A stretch of 64,000 nucleotides of DNA from positions 165,269 to 229,268 of the forward strand of contig JACKBL010000009.1 of NCBI GenBank assembly GCA_020634515.1, given 5' to 3'. Under the pieces are notes generated by a model. The model saw nothing but the letters and a program-made list of their open reading frames with translations, was not told where the DNA came from and ran no database searches. The DNA comes from Ardenticatenales bacterium. GTDB taxonomy: Bacteria > Chloroflexota > Anaerolineae > Promineifilales > Promineifilaceae. Below, piece by piece: positions 17,225 through 26,119 of the stretch (the stretch's first letter is position 1; the number at the start of each line of letters is the position of its first letter). The position numbers and the translations under genes were made by a program.

Positions 17225-17743
17225 ATGCGCCTTCGCTACCGCCTGTGGCAGATATGGCAGGACGTTACCGTGAAAGCGCCGCTGCCGCCAGAAGCGCGCC
17301 AGGAAATTGGCGGCGTGCTTTCCGTGGCGGAGCTGCGGCTCTTTGACCGGTACGGACCGCGCGATCAGCAGCACGCTTATCTCGTTTACCAGACGTTACT
17401 GGCTGCCGGGCACACATCGCGCCCGCTGCTGGCGGCGGCGCTGCTGCATGATGTGGGCAAGGCGCGCGTACGCCTGAGGGCCTGGGATCGGATGCTGCCC
17501 GTGCTGGTGGAAACAGTGTGGCCGTCACTGGCGCGGCGATGGGGAGCCGGCGCACCGGAGGGGTGGCGACGCGGGTTTGCGGTGCGGCGGCAGCACCCGG
17601 CCTGGGGCGCGGAAATGGCCCGGGCCGCCGGGAGCGATGCGTTGACGGTGGATTTGATATGCCGGCATCAAATCCCCCCCCATCAAACCACCCCTGAAGA
17701 CCACCTCCTCCACCTGCTGCAATGGGCCGACGACCGTTCCTGA
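17225..17743 (+). CDS. HD-domain phosphohydrolase
   Basis: 172 residues. The HD signature is LLHDVGK (H75 D76) with an upstream His at about 50 and a later HQIPPH...DHLLHLLQWADD segment supplying the remaining metal ligands. HD proteins of this size hydrolyse nucleotides or nucleotide-like phosphates. Co-directional with the protease gene (13 bp gap) and convergent with the propeller gene, 4 bp apart. Confidence 0.82.
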   Translation: MRLRYRLWQIWQDVTVKAPLPPEARQEIGGVLSVAELRLFDRYGPRDQQHAYLVYQTLLAAGHTSRPLLAAALLHDVGKARVRLRAWDRMLPVLVETVWPSLARRWGAGAPEGWRRGFAVRRQHPAWGAEMARAAGSDALTVDLICRHQIPPHQTTPEDHLLHLLQWADDRS

Positions 17744-17747
17744 TCCT

Positions 17748-19199
17748 CTACTGCTGTCGCCAAAACGCCACCATCCCATCCGCCACAATCCGCGGGCGGC
17801 GGCCATCCACCGGAATCACCATAATGTGCGGCACACCGTTCTCCGCCACCGGCAGGGCCAGCGCCGCGCTATCCGGCGACCAGAGACGATGACTGAGCGC
17901 GTACTGGTCAAAAAAGGGTAGGAACTGGGCCAGAAACAGGGGCGTTGGCGTAAACGACGTGACAAACCCCTCGTTGCCGCTTCCCACATCCACCACCCAT
18001 ACATCCATTGTCGGCAGTTGATCCCGCTGCATGGCGCGCCGCTCCGCCGGTCGGATTGCCGCCAGCGGTTGCATCTCAGCGGACGCCTCGATGCTGTCCC
18101 GGCCATGCAGCGTCAAGAACGCCAGCCGTCGCCCATCCGGCGACCAGAAAAAGGCCACCACGGTTTGCCTTGTTAGCAGGGCGATCTGACCAGTTTGCGC
18201 ATCATACAGTCGCAGCGGACCAAACAGGTCGGAGCCGCCGCTATCCGGGCTGATAAAGGCCAACCTGTCCGCCGCGGGACTCCATGTCAAGGCCGCCGTG
18301 CCCCGGTGCGGAATACGTGTTTCCGATTCGCCCCGGTCATTCTGAATCACCAACCAGCGTGCCCCCGCGGCATCCTCTACCGTAAACGCCCAGTACGCGC
18401 CGCTGGCCGAGATGCCCGGCGATTGGAAGGAGCCGGGGGCGGCCAGGTTTTCGCCCGTTTTCGTGCCGGTGGGGTCAATGAAGGCCAGTCGCGCTTCTTC
18501 CTGATTGGCGCCTGTGTGAATGAGGAGGCGGTCCGCGGAGGGAGACCATGCCCAGTAGAAAGGTTGGCCCGTGGTAAGCAGGCGTGCGGGTCCGTTTTCT
18601 CCGGCTGCTGCCAGAAATAGCCCCAAACTGCCGGCATGGTTGGCAAGAATGCTCACGGTTTGGCTGTCCGGCGACCAATAAAGATAGAAGGGCGCGTCGT
18701 TCTCGCTGCCATAAATGCTCAGGGGGGCGCTGTCGCGGGCGGGCGCATCGGCGAGTAGATAGACGCCGCTGCCGGCATCGTCGCTGCCCAACACCGCAAT
18801 CCACTCCCCATCCGGCGACCACACCGGAAACTGATAGCTGCGATCGTCATCCGTCAACTGCCGCCGATTATTTCCTTCCCCATCAATCGTCGCCACCTGC
18901 CGACGGGAATCCACCAACACCAGCCGCCCGCCCCCGCCGGGGTTTGCCCCCGCCGGCGCTTCGTTCGCGCTTTCTCCCTCCGCCGCTTCCGGTGTCCCCC
19001 CTGACTCCGGAGTCAAGGTTGGCGAGGATTGCACTGCTGCCGGCAGCGACCCTACCACGGCCCCATACGATTGCCACAACCACGCCGCCGCCGTCACCGC
19101 CGCCGCCAGCCCGCACAACACGAGGACCACCAGACCACCAATCAACCACCACTTCGTCCGCCACCGCATTTGTTTCTGTTCTCCCGTTTCCTCACGCAT
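17748..19199 (-). CDS. Membrane-anchored TolB-like beta-propeller protein
   Basis: 483 residues. A short basic N-terminus, one membrane span (about residues 18-40, WLIGGLVVLVLCGLAAAVTAAAW), a low-complexity Ser/Pro/Glu/Gly linker to about 90, then six or so WD40/PD40-type repeats with WSPDGEWIAVL, WSPDSQTVSIL, WSPSADRLLI, WSPDGRRLAFL and WSPDSAALALP. The propeller is expected outside the cell and probably binds protein or glycan; no catalytic motif. GAGGTGTGAG precedes ATG 19199. Confidence 0.85.
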   Translation of the reverse strand: MREETGEQKQMRWRTKWWLIGGLVVLVLCGLAAAVTAAAWLWQSYGAVVGSLPAAVQSSPTLTPESGGTPEAAEGESANEAPAGANPGGGGRLVLVDSRRQVATIDGEGNNRRQLTDDDRSYQFPVWSPDGEWIAVLGSDDAGSGVYLLADAPARDSAPLSIYGSENDAPFYLYWSPDSQTVSILANHAGSLGLFLAAAGENGPARLLTTGQPFYWAWSPSADRLLIHTGANQEEARLAFIDPTGTKTGENLAAPGSFQSPGISASGAYWAFTVEDAAGARWLVIQNDRGESETRIPHRGTAALTWSPAADRLAFISPDSGGSDLFGPLRLYDAQTGQIALLTRQTVVAFFWSPDGRRLAFLTLHGRDSIEASAEMQPLAAIRPAERRAMQRDQLPTMDVWVVDVGSGNEGFVTSFTPTPLFLAQFLPFFDQYALSHRLWSPDSAALALPVAENGVPHIMVIPVDGRRPRIVADGMVAFWRQQ

Positions 19200-19619
19200 T
19201 CTCACACCTCGCCGAACCTATCTACAATGCGCACACCACCGATCCATGTTGGAAGTTAATCACAAACTCGAGTCTGGCGAAACCGAAATAGGGTGAGCGG
19301 CATCGCCGCTTCAGCCGTGTCGAACCCCATCCGTGGGCCGGTTGAAGCCGCCGCGCCCAAAACGCCAGTGTCTGTCACGAAAATAGCTCGGATGCCACCG
19401 CAAGCCAGTTTTCGCCTCCCTCCGCTGGTGACATTCCTCGTCACCACACCTGTTGATTATCACTGTACGCCCAGTGGCCGCTCTTCGATAATTAAGGTGT
19501 AACGTACCGGCAGACGACATGTTCGTCATGCCACCCACGGGAGTTTCGTTGCACCTGAACTGTTACGGCAGCAGGCCCTTCCCCTCTCTCAAACAACCCG
19601 GCTGCCCAGGAGAATGACC
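19200..19619. other. Intergenic with a dispersed dyad, no gene
   Basis: CGCCGCTTCAGCC (19304-19316) pairs imperfectly with GGTTGAAGCCGCCG (19340-19353), similar in style to the GGCTTTAGCCGG elements at 4695 and 20262. AAGGTGTAACGTACC follows. AGGAGA sits just before the universal stress gene. Confidence 0.5.
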
Positions 19620-20081
19620 ATGTTCAAACACATCCTTGTCCCTCTGGACGGCTCCGCTCTGGCGGAATCCGCCCTCCCCGTCGCTCTGGAAGTTGCTCAA
19701 AAATTCGACGGCGAAATTACTCTGGTGCGCGTGGTCCTGCCGCCACACGTTGTCAGCCATACCACGGGAGCCGCCTATGCTTCCTTGATCACCGGCCTGC
19801 GCGAGCTGGCCTACGAAGAGGCGGAATCCTATCTGAAAACGCAACAAGGTTCCCTGCGCCAGCAAGGGCACATCGTTCACTGCAAAGTCGTGGACGGCGA
19901 ACCTGTCGCCGATATTATCCTGGACGTTGCCGAAGGGTTGCCCGTTGACCTGATCGTCATGAGCACGCATGGTCGCAGCGGGGTCAGTCGTTGGGTATTT
20001 GGCAGCGTGGCCGACCGCGTCTTGCGCCTGGCCTCCATGCCTATTTTGCTTGTTCGCGCGCAGCCCGGCACGGCTGCCTGA
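19620..20081 (+). CDS. Universal stress protein (UspA family)
   Basis: 153 residues, one Usp domain. FKHILVPLDGSALAESAL is the N-terminal strand with the nucleotide-contacting Asp, and VMSTHGRSGVSRWVFGSVADRVL is the ATP-loop motif of the ATP-binding class. ATG 19620 is chosen over 19614 because AGGAG lies 7 nt before it but only 1 nt before the earlier ATG. Cytoplasmic stress-survival factor; monocistronic here. Confidence 0.93.
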   Translation: MFKHILVPLDGSALAESALPVALEVAQKFDGEITLVRVVLPPHVVSHTTGAAYASLITGLRELAYEEAESYLKTQQGSLRQQGHIVHCKVVDGEPVADIILDVAEGLPVDLIVMSTHGRSGVSRWVFGSVADRVLRLASMPILLVRAQPGTAA

Positions 20082-20255
20082 CAGACGGAGCCGGTGCGAC
20101 GCACCCCAGCCAACAACCGACAAACTGTCCTTTCCTGTTAATTGTCCGAAAACAACTTGTCATTTGGCAAGTTGGAAGGTCACTTCCAGCGCATCCAGCG
20201 ATGCCGCTGTTTGGTACGGCGTTGCGTAAATCTCTTCCGTGTTGAAAAACCCGCT

Positions 20256-20425
20256 GAAGCGCCCACTCCGGAGTCGAGGCTTTAGCCGGTTCTCAGGTAA
20301 CTACTAACGCTCTCTGGAGATTGGACCAATTTCATACGCTCAACGGCCATTGTCACCAGAGAAAATTGGTCCAATCTGGCTTACCTGAGCCTGCCGAAGG
20401 CAAGAGAGGCGGCGACAGGTTCAGC
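20256..20425. repeat. Cluster of dispersed dyads
   Basis: GGAGTCGAGGCTTTAGCCGG, then TAACTACTAACGCTCTCTGG-AGATTGGACCAATTT and its inverse AAATTGGTCCAATCT about 45 nt on, then CTGAGCCTGCCGAAGG / GCGACAGGTTCAG. The last pair resembles 23669-23707. The rest of 20082-20255 shows no gene. Confidence 0.65.
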
Positions 20426-21437
20426 CTACAAGCGGGTTGGCAGTCACCACTTCCTGTAGAATCGATTGCTCTGTTTGCACAAAGCGGCGCGTGCCCGTGC
20501 GGGCGCGGATCAGCAGCGAATGAAGATGGGCCACTTGACCGTGGAAGTCAACTTCATGCAGGAGATCGCTGCGGGTGATACCCGTGGCCGCCACGAACAC
20601 ATCGTCACCGCGCACCATTTCCGCAACTGACCAGATGCGCTTCCGCTCCAGGCCTGCTTCCACCAGGGCGTCCCTTTCGGCGCGGCTTTGCGGAGCCAGC
20701 CGGGCCAACATACCACCGTGCAGTGCCTTCACGGCGCAAGCCGCCAAAATGGCTTCCGCCGCGCCACCGATCCCCATCAACACGTCAATGTTTGTGCCTA
20801 CGGTGGCCGCCAGCAGCGCGGCTTCCGCGTCCGCCTGGCGCAGCCAGACACGCGCTCCCGTGGCGCGGATTTCCTCGATCAGGTCAGCGTGCCGCGGGCG
20901 GTCCAACACTACCACGTCCAGGTCGCGCACGGACTTCCCTTTGACACGGGCGATCAAGGCCAACGTCCAGGCGGCGGGGGCGTCCATCACCTCGGGGACT
21001 AACGCCTCTGCCGCTTCGCGGTCAACGACAATTTTATCGACATAGGCGGCGGGGTGAGGGGACCAGATAGTGTGACGTGGGGCAACAGCGATGGTTGAAA
21101 TGGCACCCGGATAACCGCTGACAACCAGCTTTGTGCCATCAATGGGGTCTACGACGACGTCCAATGGCGGTCCGCTACCCGTGCCCACGTGGGAGCCGCT
21201 GTTGAGGGAAGAAAGCGTCCCCAGTCTTCCTTCTTCTCCAATGACAATGTGGCCGTCCATTTCCACTTCGTTAAGGGCGTGGATGGCAGCTTCCGCCGCC
21301 GCCCGGTGTGTATCCAGGTATTTGCCGGAGCCAACCCACCGACCGGCGGCGAGGGCGGCGGCTTCCGTGACGCGCAGCAGGTCCAGGCCGATGTTGCGGA
21401 AAAGAACTTGATTGGTGTCGAGTGTCTGGCTGTTCAT
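20421..21437 (-). CDS. glpX: Class II fructose-1,6-bisphosphatase
   Basis: 338 residues, GlpX family. DPIDGTKLVVSGYPGAIS carries the metal/phosphate-binding DPIDGT, and VGTNIDVLMGIGGAAEAILAACAVKALHGGM is the conserved GIGGxxE segment. It would dephosphorylate fructose-1,6-bisphosphate in gluconeogenesis (some GlpX also act on sedoheptulose bisphosphate). The heptanucleotide tract at 21436-21478 separates it from the transporter gene upstream. Confidence 0.93.
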   Translation of the reverse strand: MNSQTLDTNQVLFRNIGLDLLRVTEAAALAAGRWVGSGKYLDTHRAAAEAAIHALNEVEMDGHIVIGEEGRLGTLSSLNSGSHVGTGSGPPLDVVVDPIDGTKLVVSGYPGAISTIAVAPRHTIWSPHPAAYVDKIVVDREAAEALVPEVMDAPAAWTLALIARVKGKSVRDLDVVVLDRPRHADLIEEIRATGARVWLRQADAEAALLAATVGTNIDVLMGIGGAAEAILAACAVKALHGGMLARLAPQSRAERDALVEAGLERKRIWSVAEMVRGDDVFVAATGITRSDLLHEVDFHGQVAHLHSLLIRARTGTRRFVQTEQSILQEVVTANPLVG

Positions 21438-21468
21438 CCTTCATCCCTCATCCTTCCGCCTTCATCCC

Positions 21469-23613
21469 TCATTCTTCGAAGTCGTCTATGGCTTCCAGCA
21501 GGCCGGCATTTTCCCAGGATAACATGCCGCCTTGTAGGATGGTGACGTTGGCGTATCCGTTTTGGCGCAGTTGGTAGGCAACGCGACGGCTGCGGCGGCC
21601 GGTACGACAAACAAAGACGATGGGGGTTTGTGCCGGCATTTCCACCCCCTCACGCAGCACCGTCACCAACGGCCGCGGTTGCGCTTCTGGAATATGTCCG
21701 CGACGATACTCGCGCGGCTCCCGCACATCAATCACCACCGGGCGCGAACCAGACACCCCCCGCAGTTCCGCGTACAACGCCCGTGCTGATAGCTCGGGCA
21801 CACTCCCCACCGGCACAACTGCTTCCAACTTCAGGTCCGGCGGGTAGGCATACTTGGGCAGATTCTGGCACTCGCGAAACGCGCGCGCGGGGCATTCATA
21901 GATACAAATGGCCGGGTCCAACACACGGTGGAACAGATGGGAAATGGCCTCGTCTTCCGACAAAAAGTTGGACGGCCCCAGATAGACATCAAACCCAGAA
22001 TGCGCCATGACCCGCAGTACCGCCTCATTGGCCCGCACCACAAACACGTCACCGCCCCGTTCCCTATACATGCGCACGATATTCTCCAGGGCGTGTATGC
22101 CGCTGAAATCGCACTGGTTGACGCTGTGCATACGCAGGAGGAGGAACCGCTCTTCGGGGCAGTCGAGCAAGTGTTCCTGGATCACTTCCTCCACATGACT
22201 GACCGCGCCAAAATAGAGGTCCCCCTTGATTTCCAGCAGGCTCATTTGGGGGCAGCTATGCGCCGCGTGCGGCACAAAATGGCGGAAGTTGTCGTCCGGT
22301 AGTACGAAATAAACCTGGGGTAGACTGGTTTTGCGAATGTAGAGCGCAAAAGAGAGCAAAATACCCAGCAGCACGGCGAATTCGATGCGCAGGAAGAGCG
22401 TGCCCAGGATGGTGACGAGCATGATGAGGGCGTCGCTGCGCGTACTGAAAGCGATGCGGCGAATTTCCGCCCGATCAACCATGCGGTAGGCGGTGACGAT
22501 GAGTACGCCCGCCAGCGCCGCCGTGGGTACGAATGCGGTCAGCGGCGCGAGGAAGAAGAGGCCAACGAGGACAAAGAGGCCGGAAAACAGGGCGCTCACA
22601 GGCGTGCGCGCGCCTGCGCCGAAGTTGATGGCGGAGCGGGAGAAGGAGCCGGCGACCGGGTAGCCGGTGAAGAAGCCGGCAAAGAGGTTTGCCAGACCCT
22701 GGCCAACGAATTCCTGATTGCTGTCGAGCCGTTGACCGGTCTGGGCGGCAATGGAGCGGGCAATGGCGGCGGTTTCCACGAGGCCAATGGCTCCAACGGC
22801 AAGTGCCCCGGTGGAGAGTTGGGCGATGAAGTCAATATCGAGTAGGGGGAGGCGGGCAAGGGGGGGAAAGCCTGCCGGCATTTTCCCTATCGTTGCTACC
22901 CCCTGTTCATCCAGCTTGAAAATAAAAACGAGCAGCGAACCGGCCACCATGGCCAGCAGTGCGTCGGGCAGGCGGCGATTGACCCGGCGCACGAGCAGCA
23001 CGAAAATGATGGTGCCCACGCCCAGCGCCGCGGTGATCACATGCGTGTGGGTCAGATTGACGAAGGAGTTGACCAGGGTGACGAATACGTCCGCGTTGGG
23101 GAGTTTTAACCCCAACAGCGGGCTGATTTGCTTGATGGCGATGAGCAGGCCGGCGCCGGTGGAGAAGCCGACGATGACGGAGTGGGAGACGAAGTTGACG
23201 AGGACGCCCAGCCGTGCCAGGCCCATGAGGAGTTGGAAGACCCCCACCATGACGGCCATGAGTCCCGCGCCGATGATGAATTCGGCGGTGTTGGGGGCGA
23301 CGACGGCGGAGAGGGAAGAGAAGACGAGGAGGGAGATGGCGTTGGCGGGGCCGGTGTGCATCTGGTTGGAGGCGCCCCACAATGCGCCGACGATGGCTCC
23401 GATAATGCCGGCATACAGCCCCATCTGTGGCGGTAATTCCGCAATCAACGTAAACGCTATCGCCTGCGGCAGCAAAATCACGGCCACCGTCAACCCGGCG
23501 ATTAAGTCAGGACGCAGGTTCTCGCGGTCATATGCCCGTACCAACCGCACCGGCTGCCACAAATAGCGCGAAACACCGCCAAGAAGATTGGGGTTGTTCA
23601 AAAACGACGACAT
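21469..23613 (-). CDS. SulP anion transporter with STAS and C-terminal rhodanese domain
   Basis: 714 residues. SulP/SLC26 membrane part from about residue 30 to 410 (RPDLIAGLTVAVILLPQAIAFTLIAELPPQMGLYAG and the QEFVGQGLANLFAGFFTGYPVAGSFSRSAIN segment), a STAS domain (about 450-550, with CDFSGIHAL), a linker, and a rhodanese domain (about 600-705; DVREPREYRRGHIPEA, active-site loop CRTGRRSRR). The STAS-rhodanese arrangement suggests uptake of sulfate or thiosulfate coupled to sulfur transfer. ATG 23613 with GAGG 5 nt upstream is preferred to 23664, which lies in a dispersed repeat. Confidence 0.9.
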   Translation of the reverse strand: MSSFLNNPNLLGGVSRYLWQPVRLVRAYDRENLRPDLIAGLTVAVILLPQAIAFTLIAELPPQMGLYAGIIGAIVGALWGASNQMHTGPANAISLLVFSSLSAVVAPNTAEFIIGAGLMAVMVGVFQLLMGLARLGVLVNFVSHSVIVGFSTGAGLLIAIKQISPLLGLKLPNADVFVTLVNSFVNLTHTHVITAALGVGTIIFVLLVRRVNRRLPDALLAMVAGSLLVFIFKLDEQGVATIGKMPAGFPPLARLPLLDIDFIAQLSTGALAVGAIGLVETAAIARSIAAQTGQRLDSNQEFVGQGLANLFAGFFTGYPVAGSFSRSAINFGAGARTPVSALFSGLFVLVGLFFLAPLTAFVPTAALAGVLIVTAYRMVDRAEIRRIAFSTRSDALIMLVTILGTLFLRIEFAVLLGILLSFALYIRKTSLPQVYFVLPDDNFRHFVPHAAHSCPQMSLLEIKGDLYFGAVSHVEEVIQEHLLDCPEERFLLLRMHSVNQCDFSGIHALENIVRMYRERGGDVFVVRANEAVLRVMAHSGFDVYLGPSNFLSEDEAISHLFHRVLDPAICIYECPARAFRECQNLPKYAYPPDLKLEAVVPVGSVPELSARALYAELRGVSGSRPVVIDVREPREYRRGHIPEAQPRPLVTVLREGVEMPAQTPIVFVCRTGRRSRRVAYQLRQNGYANVTILQGGMLSWENAGLLEAIDDFEE

Positions 23614-23668
23614 ACGCACCTCGGAGGAGGCGGAAGAAGAATAAACGGCAACCACTTGAGCCATCGCC

Positions 23669-23707
23669 TGAGCCTGTCGAAGGTACCATGGAGTTCAACA
23701 GGTTCAG
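23669..23707. repeat. Dispersed hairpin (CAGGCTCAGG type)
   Basis: TGAGCCTGTCGAAGG and its inverse TTCAACAGGTTCAGG surround TACCATGG. A related copy stands at 20387-20425. Confidence 0.55.
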
Positions 23708-23790
23708 GCAACGGGAGGTCTAGCCGTTACAAAAAAGCGGGTGAATGGGTGAATGATTAGCGTACGCGCGTCCCTCAGCCTATTCGCCAT

Positions 23791-24384
23791 CTACCCACGC
23801 CGCTCACCGCTCGTCACTCGCAGACTCTCTTTGGCTTGCCGCACGATTTCCGCAATTTGCGCCAGGTGGCTATCATCGTGCGAGAGGCCAAAGACAAACC
23901 GCTTGATCGGGTTAATCACCGTGCCCCGAGCTGTCTCGTAGATATTATCCAGGTGTGGCGCATCGGGCCACATCTCCAGGCTAGCCAGACGCATCCGGCG
24001 GCTCTCCTCCAGGCGGGCGCGGCATTGCGCCGCGGTCGTCACCTGTTGCCACGGCACTTCCGCGCGCGAACGTCCGTGGTATTCCACGCCGCGCGCCAGC
24101 TCCGCCGCCAGCGCCGCCGACTCCTCCGCGGAGGCCGTCGTATGCACAATCACGTGTCCCAACGTCCACGCCAGCCCTTGTTCACCCTCATCGGTGGCAA
24201 ACATATCGTCCGCATCCGGGTCTTCCGGTTGAAACGTGACGTCTTCGTCTGAGCATTGCGCTATCAAGTCGAGCATCGTGTCTACCATTTCGTTTGTCAA
24301 CCGGCGCAAATCGTTTACCGTCAGGTCGGCGATCAATTCGTCCATCGTCATTGCTTTATTGCGTACAGCCGTGAAGTTCAACAT
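23791..24384 (-). CDS. DinB-superfamily protein
   Basis: 197 residues, four-helix-bundle DinB_2 type. The metal-site histidines appear as LGHVIVHTTASAEE in the middle and FGLSHDDSHLAQIAEIVRQ near the end. Such proteins include metal-dependent thiol S-transferases and stress-induced proteins of unknown activity. I chose ATG 24384; MTMDEL at 24351 is an alternative, and the 37 residues upstream look non-homologous. Neighbour of a gene relic on one side and convergent with nothing. Confidence 0.78.
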   Translation of the reverse strand: MLNFTAVRNKAMTMDELIADLTVNDLRRLTNEMVDTMLDLIAQCSDEDVTFQPEDPDADDMFATDEGEQGLAWTLGHVIVHTTASAEESAALAAELARGVEYHGRSRAEVPWQQVTTAAQCRARLEESRRMRLASLEMWPDAPHLDNIYETARGTVINPIKRFVFGLSHDDSHLAQIAEIVRQAKESLRVTSGERRG

Positions 24385-24497
24385 TGTTCGTCCATCAATG
24401 AATAGGGCGCAGGCCCCAGTGTTCAGGGCGCACCCATATTGAAGATTGGAAATGACGGATGCGCGGGAAGGGTTCTTGCTTGTCAGATAGCCCAAAG

Positions 24498-24722
24498 TTA
24501 ATTTTGCACGAACCCGAAGTGATTGTCATTAGCTCTCTGGCGGCGCGGCGCAACGAAAGCCCAGAATGCTTTTTGTGTCTGGCGGCGGTCCCTGATGCCG
24601 ATTAGCGACCTGGATGACGCCTGGCGGGCTATACCACGAACCGCCCCGTCATCCGGATAGGCGAATAGGATCAGGATCACCACCATCATTGTCACGCTCA
24701 AGAACAAAACCTTGCTACGCAT
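24498..24722 (-). CDS. Short open frame with N-terminal membrane/signal segment
   Basis: 74 residues: MRSKVLFLSVTMMVVILILFAYPDD is a clear membrane or signal segment preceded by GGAG at about 9 nt. The following residues are basic and unlike a protein domain, because in another frame the same DNA encodes the end of a formylglycine-generating enzyme (24529-24650). I read it as the 5' end of an old gene joined out of frame to a 3' relic. It may still be translated. Confidence 0.35.
   Translation of the reverse strand: MRSKVLFLSVTMMVVILILFAYPDDGAVRGIARQASSRSLIGIRDRRQTQKAFWAFVAPRRQRANDNHFGFVQN
24529..24650 (-). pseudogene. Relic of the C-terminus of a formylglycine-generating enzyme-like (FGE-sulfatase) protein
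   Basis: Read in the frame that ends at the TAA 24531-24529, the DNA gives RGGSWYSPPG...VANRHQGPPPDTKS...GFRCAAPPES. This is the FGE/SUMF1 C-terminal signature (RGGSW, then R, then GFRCA). A stop codon lies directly before RGGSW, and the rest of the roughly 250-residue domain is missing. With the signal-peptide frame just upstream it looks like a gene with most of its middle deleted. Confidence 0.7.
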
Positions 24723-24902
24723 CTGACACACTCCTCTGTCATTAAGGACCGGAAGTTTTGGTCGTTGAGGATTGCCGGTCCGGCTGATATTCATCCATGG
24801 TGGTCGGCGTAGTCAGCGAAGTCTCTTTCAGGGCTGGAACGACCATGCAAAGAAGGGACGCAGGGGAATCATCTCATCCTTCCCTTCAAGATGGGAACAA
24901 CA

Positions 24903-25577
24903 CTACACTGGCAGAAAACCGCGCAGGTAGCGCAGCAGTAGCCCCAATACCAGCAGTATATCCGCAATCAGCAGGAGACGGAACAGGGTTTGCTCAAATA
25001 TGCCTCCTGTTGTCAGGCGGAGGCGACGGGGTAGCAGGTGAAAGCGACGCCGTGTCAGGGGCATCAGCAGGGGGATGCCCGTTTTCGTTACGCCATCGGC
25101 AACCAGATGGCTGACATACCCCACTAGAAACGCAAACGGCAGCCCGCGCGTGGGCCATGCCGGCATGAAAGAAACCAGCAGCGCCAACAGACCCGTTAAC
25201 AAGAGACAGGTGAGCAGGCTGTGGGTGATACCGCGATGGGGCAAATACTCCGCGACGCTGTTCGCGCCAGTAGCCACGCCCCGCCGCAGGTAGGCGTCCA
25301 CCAGATTGACCGCTCCCTCCGGGTTGCGATGGCGGCGAAACCGGCGGCGTGCCGCCTGCACATCCTTTCGCGTCTGGTTGTCGCCAATGCCCAACTTCTG
25401 CCGCAAAAGCGGGTCCGCCTTGCTGCCCTTTGCCGCGTCAATATCGGGCAGCAGCGACGCCAACCAGCCAACGCCGAGGCTAACCACAAAGCCGCCCGAT
25501 CCGGGGGCAATTCCCGCCGCCAGCAGCGCCAGCGCCGTTGTGGAAATGCCAATCAACTGGTGGGTTCGTCCCATCAT
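24903..25577 (-). CDS. YdjM/LexA-type inner-membrane metal-dependent hydrolase (DUF457)
   Basis: 224 residues with about four membrane spans. The N-terminal MGRTHQLIG, SLLPDIDAAKG and LPHRGITHSLL motifs and the late VSHLVADGVTKTGI give the conserved His/Asp pattern of the DUF457 (YdjM/YfhO) family, thought to be membrane metal-dependent hydrolases. The central 60 residues are basic. No clear partner; 24723-24902 upstream of the relic holds no gene. Confidence 0.85.
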   Translation of the reverse strand: MMGRTHQLIGISTTALALLAAGIAPGSGGFVVSLGVGWLASLLPDIDAAKGSKADPLLRQKLGIGDNQTRKDVQAARRRFRRHRNPEGAVNLVDAYLRRGVATGANSVAEYLPHRGITHSLLTCLLLTGLLALLVSFMPAWPTRGLPFAFLVGYVSHLVADGVTKTGIPLLMPLTRRRFHLLPRRLRLTTGGIFEQTLFRLLLIADILLVLGLLLRYLRGFLPV

Positions 25578-26119
25578 AAGGCAAAGATTCCTTGTGGGGC
25601 AACTATTCGCGTAGACTCGTCAGGTCTTGTTCGCGGAGGAAATAGTCACCGTTGTTGATAGTTGTCGAGGATTGGTCATGGAAGCGCGCGAATGACTGAT
25701 CAAGGATGTGCGCCGTCGTTTGCGCCAGGGGGCGCTCACGCCCCAGGGCAAGATGACACGCCATCAATGTAACGTCTGCAAATTGTAAATCAGGGCGGTC
25801 AGAATCGCCAGAGCATAAAGGGACATGGGCACAATCTTTAACTTCCAGGAGAGGAAAATGCCGGGCAGCAGCATGGACCTGACAGCCACAAGAACACGCG
25901 TGGAAAGCAGCGGCTGAATAGCGACGCATTGGACATGCACGACTCGGAGCTTGAGGGGAATGGTGGGAATGGATTGCGAAATACGACAGGCGTGGTGGCG
26001 GAAAATGCCGGCAACTGGTGGGCGACGCCAACGGTCCGGGTGGCATCAACCCCGACGACAAAATCGTGGGCAACGTCATCCATACCCCGAAACCCGGTAT
26101 TTCAAGAAAACTGGGTTTT
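25578..26119. other. Long gap with a possible membrane-peptide remnant
   Basis: No gene is convincing here. On the minus strand a frame ending at 25764 encodes MLLPGIFLSWKLKIVPMSLY followed by ALAILTALIYNLQ (ATG at 25874), hydrophobic enough to be a small membrane peptide or the tail of a lost gene; it has no good ribosome site. Around 26090-26120 stands a GAAACCCGG / CTGGGTTTTTC pair related to the CCGGGTTTTT dyads at 37980, 42914 and 56485. Confidence 0.35.
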
